NCBI GenBank assembly: GCA_003284265.1
Contig: QBVV01000018.1
Location: 1-40,693 of the forward strand
Reading direction: 5' to 3'
DNA length: 40,693 nt
Source: SAR116 cluster bacterium AG-313-A07
GTDB lineage: Bacteria > Pseudomonadota > Alphaproteobacteria > Thalassobaculales > Thalassobaculaceae
The stretch's first letter is position 1. Every line of letters begins with the position of its first letter. The notes under the pieces were generated by a model that did no database searches, had not been told where the DNA came from, and saw only the letters and a list, made by a program, of their open reading frames with translations. Made by a program: the position numbers and the translations under genes. Positions 1 to 7,110 of this stretch are shown here, piece by piece.

Positions 1-1
1 T

Positions 2-199
2 ACTCCAGATGCACCTGCACCAACCTTTGATCCGATTGCAGACGCAGTTGGTGGAGCGATTGATACAGGCGTTACGCAGGGAGCGTCGCCTGCCCCTGAT
101 CCTGTAGCAGCGCCTATCGCTCCTGACCCAGGGCCTGCGGCGCCAGATTCAGTGGCTGATGCACCTCCCCCACCACCAGATGATCCAGTGGCGGGCTAA
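2..199 (+). CDS. 3' end of a Pro/Asp/Ala-rich protein, paralogue of the Met-rich repeat protein
   Basis: Only the last 65 codons are in the window; the frame is open from base 2 to a TAA at 197-199. The translation is dominated by Ala, Pro and Asp, with short PDP and APDP segments. It ends in a run of prolines followed by DDPVAG. The next gene (439-1335) ends almost identically (PPPPDEPIVG), and both share a GGA-x-D...QGA segment about 45 residues before the end. I infer tandem paralogues with a common C-terminal tail. The ABC exporter and HlyD-type protein downstream make a C-terminal secretion signal plausible, but there are no RTX nonapeptides. Function unknown. Confidence 0.7.
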   Translation, partial: TPDAPAPTFDPIADAVGGAIDTGVTQGASPAPDPVAAPIAPDPGPAAPDSVADAPPPPPDDPVAG

Positions 200-206
200 T
201 AACCAG

Positions 207-236
207 AAAGCGGGACAAATATTTTCCCGCTTTTTT
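207..236 (+). terminator. Rho-independent terminator after the first partial gene
   Basis: A perfect 9-bp stem (AAAGCGGGA at 207-215, TCCCGCTTT at 225-233) encloses a 9-nt loop and runs into six T residues. It begins 8 bases after the stop codon at 199, so it separates this transcript from the Met-rich gene. Confidence 0.85.
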
Positions 237-251
237 CGTTTGCTGCCATGA

Positions 252-272
252 TGTGACAAAACTCACTTGACT
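252..272 (+). promoter_or_regulatory. CRP-like operator abutting a -35-like hexamer
   Basis: TGTGA at 252-256, six bases, then TCACT at 263-267 matches the CRP/FNR-family half-site layout TGTGA-N6-TCACA at nine of ten core positions. Its last base is the first base of TTGACT (267-272), a good -35 hexamer. No strong -10 is found 16-18 bases downstream; the best TATAAC-like hexamer is at 395-400 and would need another -35. The site lies about 170 bases upstream of the Met-rich gene. The match is seen; cAMP/CRP control is inferred. Confidence 0.45.
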
Positions 273-438
273 CTATTTGCGTCAGAAGGCCTACTTGCTG
301 GCATCGTGTGAGACGGTGGGTGCAAAATACGAACGTTCAACGAGACTAGGTGTTGCGCCGTGATAGTCGGATGTGAATAAGAGGGTTGAAAAAGTATAAC
401 GTTTTGCTGAAATTAACCAACGAAAAGGAAATTAGTTT

Positions 439-1335
439 ATGGCAATAGTAGGTATGGATAATCCAGCTGGTGCAACTGCAACAGATGTTGCTGCGCTTCC
501 GGCTGATGCTATGGCAGGTGCAACAGCTGCTGACATGGCAGCGATGCCACCAGCGGCGATGGAGGGTATGGGTCCAGACATGATGGCTGCAATGCCGCCT
601 GAGGCGATGCAGGGTATGGACGCGGATATGATGGCTGCAATGCCTCCCGACGTGATGTCAGCGATGGGTCCAGATATGATGGCCATGATGCCGCCTGAGG
701 CGATGCAGGGTATGGATGCGGATATGATGGCTGCAATGCCACCCGAAGCGATGCAGGGTATGGACGCGGACATGATGGCTGCAATGCCTCCTGGCGCGAT
801 GGAAGGTATGGATGCGGATATGATGGCTGCAATGCCTCCTGGAGCGATGGAAGGCATGGATGCGGATATGATGGCTGCAATGCCTCCTGGCGCGATGGAA
901 GGTATGGAGCCGGCTATGGGCGGAGATATGGCTGACCCCGCTGTGACGGCAGCGGAAACAGGAGCCAATCCGAGCATGGATAGTGGGATGGATGCGTTGG
1001 GTGCTGCTTTTGGTGCTCAAGGTGTTGAGCCAATGGCAGCTCCTGACCCAGGTGCAGATTTTGTTGGTGTAGCCCCAGAACCTGTCGATCCAGGTAACTT
1101 TGCCGCAGATAGTCAACCGGATGCGGCTCCACCACCAGAAGCGGAAGCAGACCCAATGGCTGGGCTCGATGCGGCGCTCGGCGGCGCAATGGATCAGGCC
1201 ATGGATCAAGGCGCTGGCGCTGGCGCGCCAGATATGGGAGTTCCGCCTGATGCGGGCACTGAGGTTCCAATGGATGCTCCAGACGTACCAGAGCCGGACA
1301 TGCCTCCTCCTCCTGACGAACCAATTGTTGGGTGA
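439..1335 (+). CDS. Methionine-rich tandem-repeat protein, putative export substrate
   Basis: A 298-residue protein of no recognised family. Residues 19-162 are nine consecutive 16-residue units, each made of two 8-residue halves of the type MPPEAMQG and MDADMMAA, giving about 40 Met in residues 35-162. The rest is an acidic Ala/Pro/Asp-rich region ending in PPPPDEPIVG. There is no N-terminal signal peptide and no RTX motif. AAGGAAA lies 8 bases before the ATG. The gene is followed by its own terminator and then by an ABC exporter and a HlyD-type protein on the same strand. The P-P-E and D-A-D steps look like helix N-caps, so a regular helical repeat array is plausible. Metal (copper) binding or oxidant scavenging by Met is speculation. 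Paralogous tail in the upstream partial gene. Confidence 0.75.
   Translation: MAIVGMDNPAGATATDVAALPADAMAGATAADMAAMPPAAMEGMGPDMMAAMPPEAMQGMDADMMAAMPPDVMSAMGPDMMAMMPPEAMQGMDADMMAAMPPEAMQGMDADMMAAMPPGAMEGMDADMMAAMPPGAMEGMDADMMAAMPPGAMEGMEPAMGGDMADPAVTAAETGANPSMDSGMDALGAAFGAQGVEPMAAPDPGADFVGVAPEPVDPGNFAADSQPDAAPPPEAEADPMAGLDAALGGAMDQAMDQGAGAGAPDMGVPPDAGTEVPMDAPDVPEPDMPPPPDEPIVG
493..924 (+). repeat. Nine tandem 48-bp coding repeats
   Basis: Nine in-frame 48-bp units encode the 16-residue Met-rich repeats. The central units (about 640-900) are nearly identical at DNA level, while the first and last are diverged. This suggests recent expansion or homogenisation in the middle of the array. The biased composition also creates long antisense open frames that are not genes. 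Confidence 0.9.
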
Positions 1336-1370
1336 TATAGTGGGCACTTAGCTTTGGAATAAATTTTTTA

Positions 1371-1408
1371 TAAGGGGTTATGAATAGAAAGTCATAACCC
1401 CTTAATTT
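1371..1408 (+). terminator. Terminator hairpin after the Met-rich gene
   Basis: A perfect 13-bp stem pairs 1371-1383 with 1392-1404 around an 8-nt loop, followed by a short, imperfect T stretch. It lies 36 bases after the stop codon. The stem is strong but the U-tract is weak, so read-through into the exporter genes is possible. Confidence 0.7.
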
Positions 1409-1506
1409 CTTGCGGAACTATTTTTTTTATATCACTTGAGTATTTCGCTTAAAATTTTTTGGCACCGTTCCCTATTCTTGTTTAATTCGTGATGTATTAT
1501 ATCTGT

Positions 1507-1534
1507 CGTGAATCAATTAATTAACGGATTCGCG
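1507..1534. promoter_or_regulatory. Inverted repeat upstream of the ABC exporter gene
   Basis: CGTGAATC (1507-1514) and GATTCGCG (1527-1534) form an 8-bp dyad with one G-T position and a 12-base AT-only-then-CG spacer. It lies about 75 bases before the exporter start, with a TATTAT hexamer just upstream at 1495-1500. It could be an operator or a leader hairpin; no known regulator motif is recognised. Confidence 0.3.
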
Positions 1535-1607
1535 AACTGGACATATCTGCTTATTGTCTTTAAGTTTTTGATCTAGTTTTGATTACTACCGCCGGCCAGA
1601 GGGTTTT

Positions 1608-3752
1608 ATGCCAATGGATACAAGATCACTTCGATCCCTATCACTGAGCACCATAGCACTGGCGCGTCAATTTGGGGTGAGGATAACAGCGGAGCAATTA
1701 GAAGAAAAAATAGCCCGGGGACAGGTTTCGTCGACACGTGAGCTGTCAAAGACCTTTAACGAACAGGGTATAAAACTCCAGCTTTTGAAGCCAAATTTAA
1801 AAACGTTAACAAGCCGTTCCTATTACTTCCCATGTGTGGCACTTCTCAGAGATGGAACGTCTAAAATACTGATTAATTGTTCGCAAAATGCAGAGGGCGC
1901 TTTCGAGTTTCAATCAATTGACCCGCTAGATCCAAGTAATAAAGTCGTCGTGGAAAAAGAAGATGAGTTTAAGAAAACTTGGAACGGGTCGGTGTATTTG
2001 GTCTCGAGAGAAACAGGCGTTTCTTCGCAGGATCGCATATTTGACTGGACTTGGTTTATTCCTGAAATTTATCGGTTCAAAGGCTTATTAGGTCTCACCT
2101 TCATAGCAGCGATTCTGACCCATATGCTAGGTTTGGCGCCCATCGTTTTTATCCAGATATCGCTTGATAAGGTTTTAAATTATGGGGCTGTATCGACCTT
2201 GACCATTTTAGTTATGGGCGTCACAGCCGCCCTGATTTTCAATGGCATATTAGGGTTTGTGCGGGATTACGTTATAAATTTCATTTCGACCTCTATAGAG
2301 GCGCGTCTATCTGGCGATATTTTTGACAAAGTCATGGCCATGCCGGCATCAACCTTTCAAACTGGCTCACCTTCAGAGTTTGAAGGAGTTCTTCACTCGT
2401 CTGGAATTATAAAAAACTTTATATCCAGACAAGTCCTAACAACAATTTTCGATGCCACGGGGATTCTAGTTTTTCTTCCTGTTCTATTTGGATACAGCCC
2501 TTTTTTAGCTCTGATTGTAACCGTTTTTTCCATGATTATTGGCGCTATTTCGTTATTTGGAAGGTGGCGCCAGAAAGAAGCTGGCAAAATAACCGGTCCA
2601 ATAGAGCAATCGAAGCGCAGAGCTGTCCAGTCGAGTGTTGCGGGTATTGAGACTATAAAAGCGTTTTCTCTGGAGGCTTCCCAAAGAAGAGAATGGAGAA
2701 AAGTTTCATCCAGCAGTATACGCCAAAGTATTCAAGGCCAAGTTTCAAACATGATTATCACCAACGTGAATGCAACACTCACTCAACTTATGACAGTTGC
2801 GCTGGTCACAACAGGTGTTCTATTAGTTCTTGGAAGTGGTCTTTCGGCTGGTGCTATTATTTCCTGTAATATGCTGGGGGGTAAACTTGTTTCACCGGTG
2901 ACAGCTCTTTTCACTTTCTTTGCCGATCTTAACGGTTTTAAGTCAACGCTTGATTCGGTCGGTGCGAGTTGGAATGGACCGACCGAAAGAGTGGGAGCAG
3001 GAAACGAAATTGTGGTAAAGGGTCAGGTGGTCTGCAAAGATGTAGTTATAAAGTTCGAAAACACCAATGCACTTGATGGCTTAACGTTAAATGTGCCAGC
3101 TAGATCGAAAGTGGCAGTGGTGGGACCTTCAGGATCAGGCAAGACAACATTTTTGCGCCTGTGCCAGGGATTCTTGAGGCCAAATACCGGGTCAATGGAG
3201 ATTGATGGGCAGAATATACGATATTTAAGCCTCGATAACTACCGCAGTCAAAATACGCTTATAGATGCTAAACCAGTATTTTTTGGCGCGACTATTGAAG
3301 AGAATTTAAGAAAAGTACAACCAAATATAAGTGAACGTGAGTTTACGGAGATCCTTGAAATTTCTGGTTTGCAAAAAGTATTGGATGAGTTGCCCGAGGG
3401 AATTTCAACAGAAATTAATCAGTTTGGTATGCCATTATCGCAGGGGAATCGAGTGACGTTGGCTTTGGCTCGTGGGCTAATGGCAAGGCCGCGTCTTCTT
3501 TTAATTGATGAGGCACTTGCAAACTTTGACAAATCTACCCAGATCGCGTTTTTTGAGAATTTTCCAAAAATATCGGAAATGAAGACCGTATTAATGGCTA
3601 CACACGACATGCGATTAACGGCAGAGTTTGAGCAAATTATCGTATTGGATAAAGGTATAGTTGTTGGGCAGGGCACTCATGATGAATTATTAAAGTCTTG
3701 CCCATTATACAAAGATCTTTGGACTATGGATCAAAAACTTTCGGGGATCTAA
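1608..3752 (+). CDS. Type I-like ABC exporter with C39-like domain and degenerate ATPase motifs
   Basis: A 714-residue inner-membrane exporter of the HlyB/LapB architecture. Residues about 1-130 form a C39-like domain lacking the catalytic Cys (the segment reads LARQFGV), so it probably binds cargo rather than cleaving it. Residues about 150-440 are a six-helix ABC membrane domain, and the nucleotide-binding domain follows from about 465. Walker A (GPSGSGKT, near 505-512), the Walker B/Glu segment LLLIDE (near 632) and the H-loop His (MATHD) are intact. The signature is LSQGN rather than LSGGQ, and the Q-loop position aligns with Ala in LIDAKPVFFGATI. A HlyD-type partner starts 30 bases downstream, and the Met-rich gene is just upstream. 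Likely role: export of those proteins. No outer-membrane TolC-like gene is in view. Confidence 0.85.
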   Translation: MPMDTRSLRSLSLSTIALARQFGVRITAEQLEEKIARGQVSSTRELSKTFNEQGIKLQLLKPNLKTLTSRSYYFPCVALLRDGTSKILINCSQNAEGAFEFQSIDPLDPSNKVVVEKEDEFKKTWNGSVYLVSRETGVSSQDRIFDWTWFIPEIYRFKGLLGLTFIAAILTHMLGLAPIVFIQISLDKVLNYGAVSTLTILVMGVTAALIFNGILGFVRDYVINFISTSIEARLSGDIFDKVMAMPASTFQTGSPSEFEGVLHSSGIIKNFISRQVLTTIFDATGILVFLPVLFGYSPFLALIVTVFSMIIGAISLFGRWRQKEAGKITGPIEQSKRRAVQSSVAGIETIKAFSLEASQRREWRKVSSSSIRQSIQGQVSNMIITNVNATLTQLMTVALVTTGVLLVLGSGLSAGAIISCNMLGGKLVSPVTALFTFFADLNGFKSTLDSVGASWNGPTERVGAGNEIVVKGQVVCKDVVIKFENTNALDGLTLNVPARSKVAVVGPSGSGKTTFLRLCQGFLRPNTGSMEIDGQNIRYLSLDNYRSQNTLIDAKPVFFGATIEENLRKVQPNISEREFTEILEISGLQKVLDELPEGISTEINQFGMPLSQGNRVTLALARGLMARPRLLLIDEALANFDKSTQIAFFENFPKISEMKTVLMATHDMRLTAEFEQIIVLDKGIVVGQGTHDELLKSCPLYKDLWTMDQKLSGI

Positions 3753-3782
3753 TAAACCCGCTGACTGAAAAAGAGAGACGGC

Positions 3783-5576
3783 ATGGCTGGTGATCAATCC
3801 TTTACTGACGGTGAGTATATCTTCCGAGAGGGAGAAAGTGCGGTTTATGCATATATTGTTAAATCTGGGATTGTGGAAATTACAAAACACAGTGCCTCTG
3901 GCGTGCAGGTTTTAGCAGGTTTAGCTCCCCCCACCATCTTTGGGGAGATGGCTTTAATTGATGGAAATCCCAGAAGCGCAGGGGCGAGAGCTAAGGGTGA
4001 TACTGTTGTAACAGAAGTTACAGAAGAAGCATTTTTAGGATACTTACGCCAAAATCCAGAAGCGGCTGTCCGCATAATGAAGACTATCTCGGAAAATTTA
4101 CGGGCTTCAAATCAACTGGTTGCAAAATATGAGCAGTCTGCGTCAGCTGACGACAACCCTTTACGAGACGCCAACCCCAGCGCATTCGGGTCAGGAGAGC
4201 TACAACCTGACGAGGATTTTGAGATAGATGACACCGATGCAATCTATGAACAGGGGCCATCAAAACCACTTTTAATTACGGTCGTATCCTTACTGACATT
4301 TTTTATTGGTAGTGTGGTGTTTGCCTCTTTGAGCCAGGTCGATACGTCAGTGTCGGCGAGAGGAGAGTTTTTAACTGCAACGCCCAATGTGGTTGTTGAA
4401 GCGAGTGCGAGTTCGGTTGTAAAGAGTGTGGAAGTAGAGCGCGGGGACAAAGTCGAAAAAGGCCAGATTATAGCCTATTTGGATGACACTGTTGTTAAAG
4501 TCAATCTCAGACAGAATCAGGAAAAGATCGATAACATCTACCAGTCGTTAATAAGGTTTAACATGGAGCAAGCTCTGGTGGATGATATCCAAAAATTTAA
4601 ATTAAATACTCAACTCGATAATTTGTATCAGAAAACGGTGGAAAAATTAGGGTTGAAAAACACGTCTCCAAAGCTCAGCGATCTATACAAGACTACTTTG
4701 ATAAAGAAGGTATCGGAATATTCTGAGAAAATGAAGTCTTTTGACTCTAAGCTAAATAAAACTCGAAATGAATATGTATCGTCGAAAGAACTTCTTGAAA
4801 TTTCTAAAAAACAGACTGAAATAAAATCTAAACTGACAAAAGTACAGAAAGATCTATATGACAGAAAGATAGGCTCATTACTAAAATATCTCTCTGCAAA
4901 AGATGCACTTTTAAATGCAGAGAAATCCCAATTCAGTGCTGAGACAGCTATCACAAAGCTTGCATCGGAGATAACCACTCAAACAGCAGATAAACAGGCG
5001 TTTATAGCAAGTTGGGCTTCAAAATTAACGAGCGATATAACCGCCAAAAATGAGGAGCTAATGCAACTTGAGCAAGAAAAAATTAAACTTTCGCGCCTTG
5101 TGGATAATATAATAGTTAAGTCTCCAGCTGAAGGAATTGTTCTCGACATCCCTGCTGTTTCCAGCGGCGGTAATATCAGAGAAGGTGAACCCATCGTTAC
5201 CTTGGTCCAGTCTGATCAACCCTTGTTTCTCGAAGTTGATATAGACCCTAAAAAAATTACTGATATGAAGCTGGGAATGGATGTTTCCGTGAAACTGGAT
5301 GCGATGCCTTTTCAGGAATTTGGCGGTTTAGATGGCGAGTTAATATATATCTCTAATGATACCTTTAATGAGTCTGTATCAGGCGATAAAGGAGTTTTTT
5401 ACAGAGGAAGAGTGAAGGTGCAGAATGTTAAAGATTCTCAAATGCCTAAAGATTTTGTGTTGTCTCAGGGAATGTTGGCTTCAGCGGATATAATGGTCGG
5501 GAAACGGCCTTTAATTTCTTATTTCACATACCCTATTATGAAAGCATTTGATGAGTCATTTAATGAGCCGGAGTAA
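3783..5576 (+). CDS. Cyclic-nucleotide-binding domain fused to HlyD-type membrane fusion protein
   Basis: A 597-residue protein in two parts. Residues about 5-115 are a cNMP-binding domain with a good phosphate-binding cassette (FGEMALIDGNPRSAGARA). After an acidic linker, one transmembrane helix (about 161-183) leads to a HlyD/EmrA-type adaptor. The adaptor has a first biotinyl-lipoyl half (ASASSVVKSVEVERGDKVEKG), a long coiled-coil hairpin (about 240-440), the second half (VKSPAEGIVLDI) and a beta-barrel domain. In type I secretion this adaptor bridges the ABC exporter to an outer-membrane channel. Here the cytoplasmic N-terminus would carry a nucleotide sensor, suggesting that export is gated by cAMP or cGMP. 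A GAGAG ribosome site precedes the ATG by a few bases. Probable operon with the exporter. Confidence 0.85.
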   Translation: MAGDQSFTDGEYIFREGESAVYAYIVKSGIVEITKHSASGVQVLAGLAPPTIFGEMALIDGNPRSAGARAKGDTVVTEVTEEAFLGYLRQNPEAAVRIMKTISENLRASNQLVAKYEQSASADDNPLRDANPSAFGSGELQPDEDFEIDDTDAIYEQGPSKPLLITVVSLLTFFIGSVVFASLSQVDTSVSARGEFLTATPNVVVEASASSVVKSVEVERGDKVEKGQIIAYLDDTVVKVNLRQNQEKIDNIYQSLIRFNMEQALVDDIQKFKLNTQLDNLYQKTVEKLGLKNTSPKLSDLYKTTLIKKVSEYSEKMKSFDSKLNKTRNEYVSSKELLEISKKQTEIKSKLTKVQKDLYDRKIGSLLKYLSAKDALLNAEKSQFSAETAITKLASEITTQTADKQAFIASWASKLTSDITAKNEELMQLEQEKIKLSRLVDNIIVKSPAEGIVLDIPAVSSGGNIREGEPIVTLVQSDQPLFLEVDIDPKKITDMKLGMDVSVKLDAMPFQEFGGLDGELIYISNDTFNESVSGDKGVFYRGRVKVQNVKDSQMPKDFVLSQGMLASADIMVGKRPLISYFTYPIMKAFDESFNEPE

Positions 5577-5631
5577 ATTATACATAAAGGGGTAGTACTT
5601 ACTTTTATGTTATTATTTTATCCTGATAGTG

Positions 5632-6504
5632 TTAATGAAGGTTCTTTATAAATTTGAATATTTCTTGTTTAACACCGGTATCAAAAAGCGGATTCCCTGT
5701 TACAGAGAGAAGTATTTCGATGTGCCCAACGCCGTCGACATTTTTCAAAGTTATGTGACCTCTTTCATTTTTTATTGCGTTGGCCAACAGGACTGAATTT
5801 TTTGCATATACAACTTTGTCGTTTTTCCCATGCAATAACAGTCCGGGAGGCGCATCGGATCTCGCAAAAGTAGTAGGCTTGGTTTGTTCTATAATGGACG
5901 CAAAATTATTAAAAATGGGTTTGGTTGATGCAGTCTTTAACGGATTAAAGGCGTGTGGGCCGGCTAATGAGACCCAGCCACTTATAATTTTTGTGGATGC
6001 TCCAGCTCTCTTTAAATAACGATTATCCAGACCTAAGAGAGCTACTATATGTGCGCCGGCTGAATGACCAACAAGAATAATTTTGGGCGGATTATTTTTT
6101 TGTTCATACCGACGATGGGTCCAAACTATAGCTTTAGCAATGTCGTCAACAAATGCTGGGAATTGAACCTCGGGATAAAGGCGGTAGTCGGGAACTATTG
6201 TTGTATACCCTTGTGATACAAATCGTTGCGCAATAAACCGATAGTTGGAACGCTCTCCCGAACGCCAAGAGCCGCCGTATATAAACATTATGATAATTTC
6301 TTTGTTTTCGCCTATGAGGGGTTCATAGATATCGAGCTTTTGCCTTCTATGAATTCCGTAGGCGACGTCAGGTTCTAGTTTATAACCATCATAGGGGGAT
6401 AAAGCGTCCGCAAATATTAAAGGAGAGCAACTTGCAGAACACAATATTCCGAAAGCAACAATTAAAGTTAAAAGACGGTGCACACTAAAATTTTTAAAAA
6501 TCAT
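5632..6504 (-). CDS. Secreted alpha/beta-hydrolase (carboxylesterase-like)
   Basis: A 290-residue alpha/beta-hydrolase of the esterase/lipase (BD-FAE-like) group. The N-terminus is a signal peptide with a Cys-containing end (LCSASC) that may be a non-canonical lipobox, so the enzyme should be outside the cytoplasm. The nucleophile elbow is GHSAG. Later Asp (HGKND) and His (GVGHIE) complete a credible Ser-Asp-His triad. The oxyanion segment reads YGGSW where HGGxW is usual. It is convergent with the exporter operon; its stop lies 55 bases from the HlyD stop. Substrate unknown; probably an ester of a small or medium-chain acid. Confidence 0.8.
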   Translation of the reverse strand: MIFKNFSVHRLLTLIVAFGILCSASCSPLIFADALSPYDGYKLEPDVAYGIHRRQKLDIYEPLIGENKEIIIMFIYGGSWRSGERSNYRFIAQRFVSQGYTTIVPDYRLYPEVQFPAFVDDIAKAIVWTHRRYEQKNNPPKIILVGHSAGAHIVALLGLDNRYLKRAGASTKIISGWVSLAGPHAFNPLKTASTKPIFNNFASIIEQTKPTTFARSDAPPGLLLHGKNDKVVYAKNSVLLANAIKNERGHITLKNVDGVGHIEILLSVTGNPLFDTGVKQEIFKFIKNLH

Positions 6505-6646
6505 TCAGCTAACGGTCAACTTAGACATATTTAATAACAAATCGGATCAGTAGAGAATTAGTAAGCAGTTAGGAAAGACACTTCTATTTGAGGGTAATTA
6601 TGTTCCTAGAGGATGAATTAAATGCAATTAGAATTATTTCTAAGTG

Positions 6647-6721
6647 TGGTGCTGCCGGACAGATTTGAACTGTCGACCTCGCCATTACCAATGGAGTGCT
6701 CTACCCCTGAGCTACGGCAGC
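6647..6721 (-). tRNA. tRNA-Thr (anticodon GGU), CCA encoded
   Basis: The minus strand folds as a 75-nt tRNA. A 7-bp acceptor (GCTGCCG with CGGCAGC), a GCTC/GAGC D stem, an anticodon loop TTGGTAA, a GACAG/CTGTC T stem with TTCAAAT loop, and an encoded CCA are all visible. The anticodon GGT reads ACC/ACU threonine codons. The anticodon stem (CTCCA with TGGCG) has one T-C mismatch at pair 28-42, where a T-A pair would be expected. Confidence 0.92.
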
Positions 6722-6876
6722 TTTTTTTCTTTCTAAAAAGTTGAACATAGGACAACTGGACGGGACCATGCCACATGAATTGCTATCTAATCAAGGGGGT
6801 TTGCTGTAATCAACGAAAACAATTAGTTTTAAAAATATGATGTTTCTGAAATGGGTTATTATTTGTGGAACAAGAC

Positions 6877-7017
6877 ATGTCAAAAGAAGATAAAAAGAAT
6901 GTAGAATATTTTTCAAAACAAAAAGAGAAAGATGAGAGACGCGCTCTTGCATTGAGGCTTAATTTAAAACGCAGAAAGAGTCAGCTCCGCAAAAGAGTAG
7001 AAAAAGAAGATGGCTAA
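6877..7017 (+). CDS. Small basic conserved-type protein upstream of murA
   Basis: A 46-codon frame rich in Lys, Arg and Glu, with the core LRLNLKRRKSQLRKR. Short proteins ending in an L-x-x-N-L-x-R-R-K-x-Q motif are, to my recollection, found before murA in other alphaproteobacteria; this is family memory, not a search result. Helical and highly charged, with no membrane segment. It ends 93 bases before the likely murA start on the same strand. The ribosome site is weak (GTGGAA). Function unknown; RNA or ribosome association would fit the composition. Confidence 0.55.
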   Translation: MSKEDKKNVEYFSKQKEKDERRALALRLNLKRRKSQLRKRVEKEDG

Positions 7018-7110
7018 AGCAGATTTTCCCTAATATTTAAGTCATAACATGTATGGCAGTACATCTATTTTGATGTGAAAACTCACCCAACGTATTCTTT
7101 GGAAAAAGTA

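Noticed and set aside
432..1347. Four long antisense open frames across the Met-rich gene
   Set aside because: They arise from the repeat's biased codons, contain low-complexity shadow peptides and lack ribosome sites; only the plus frame has a start signal and a gene-like tail.
1608..5576. A NHLM-type bacteriocin export system
   Set aside because: The peptidase-like domain lacks its Cys, no nitrile-hydratase-like leader peptide is nearby, and the cNMP domain sits on the HlyD protein.
5582..5610. Bidirectional terminator between the HlyD and esterase genes
   Set aside because: ACATAAAG and CTTTTATGT pair only with a bulge and a long loop; too weak to call.
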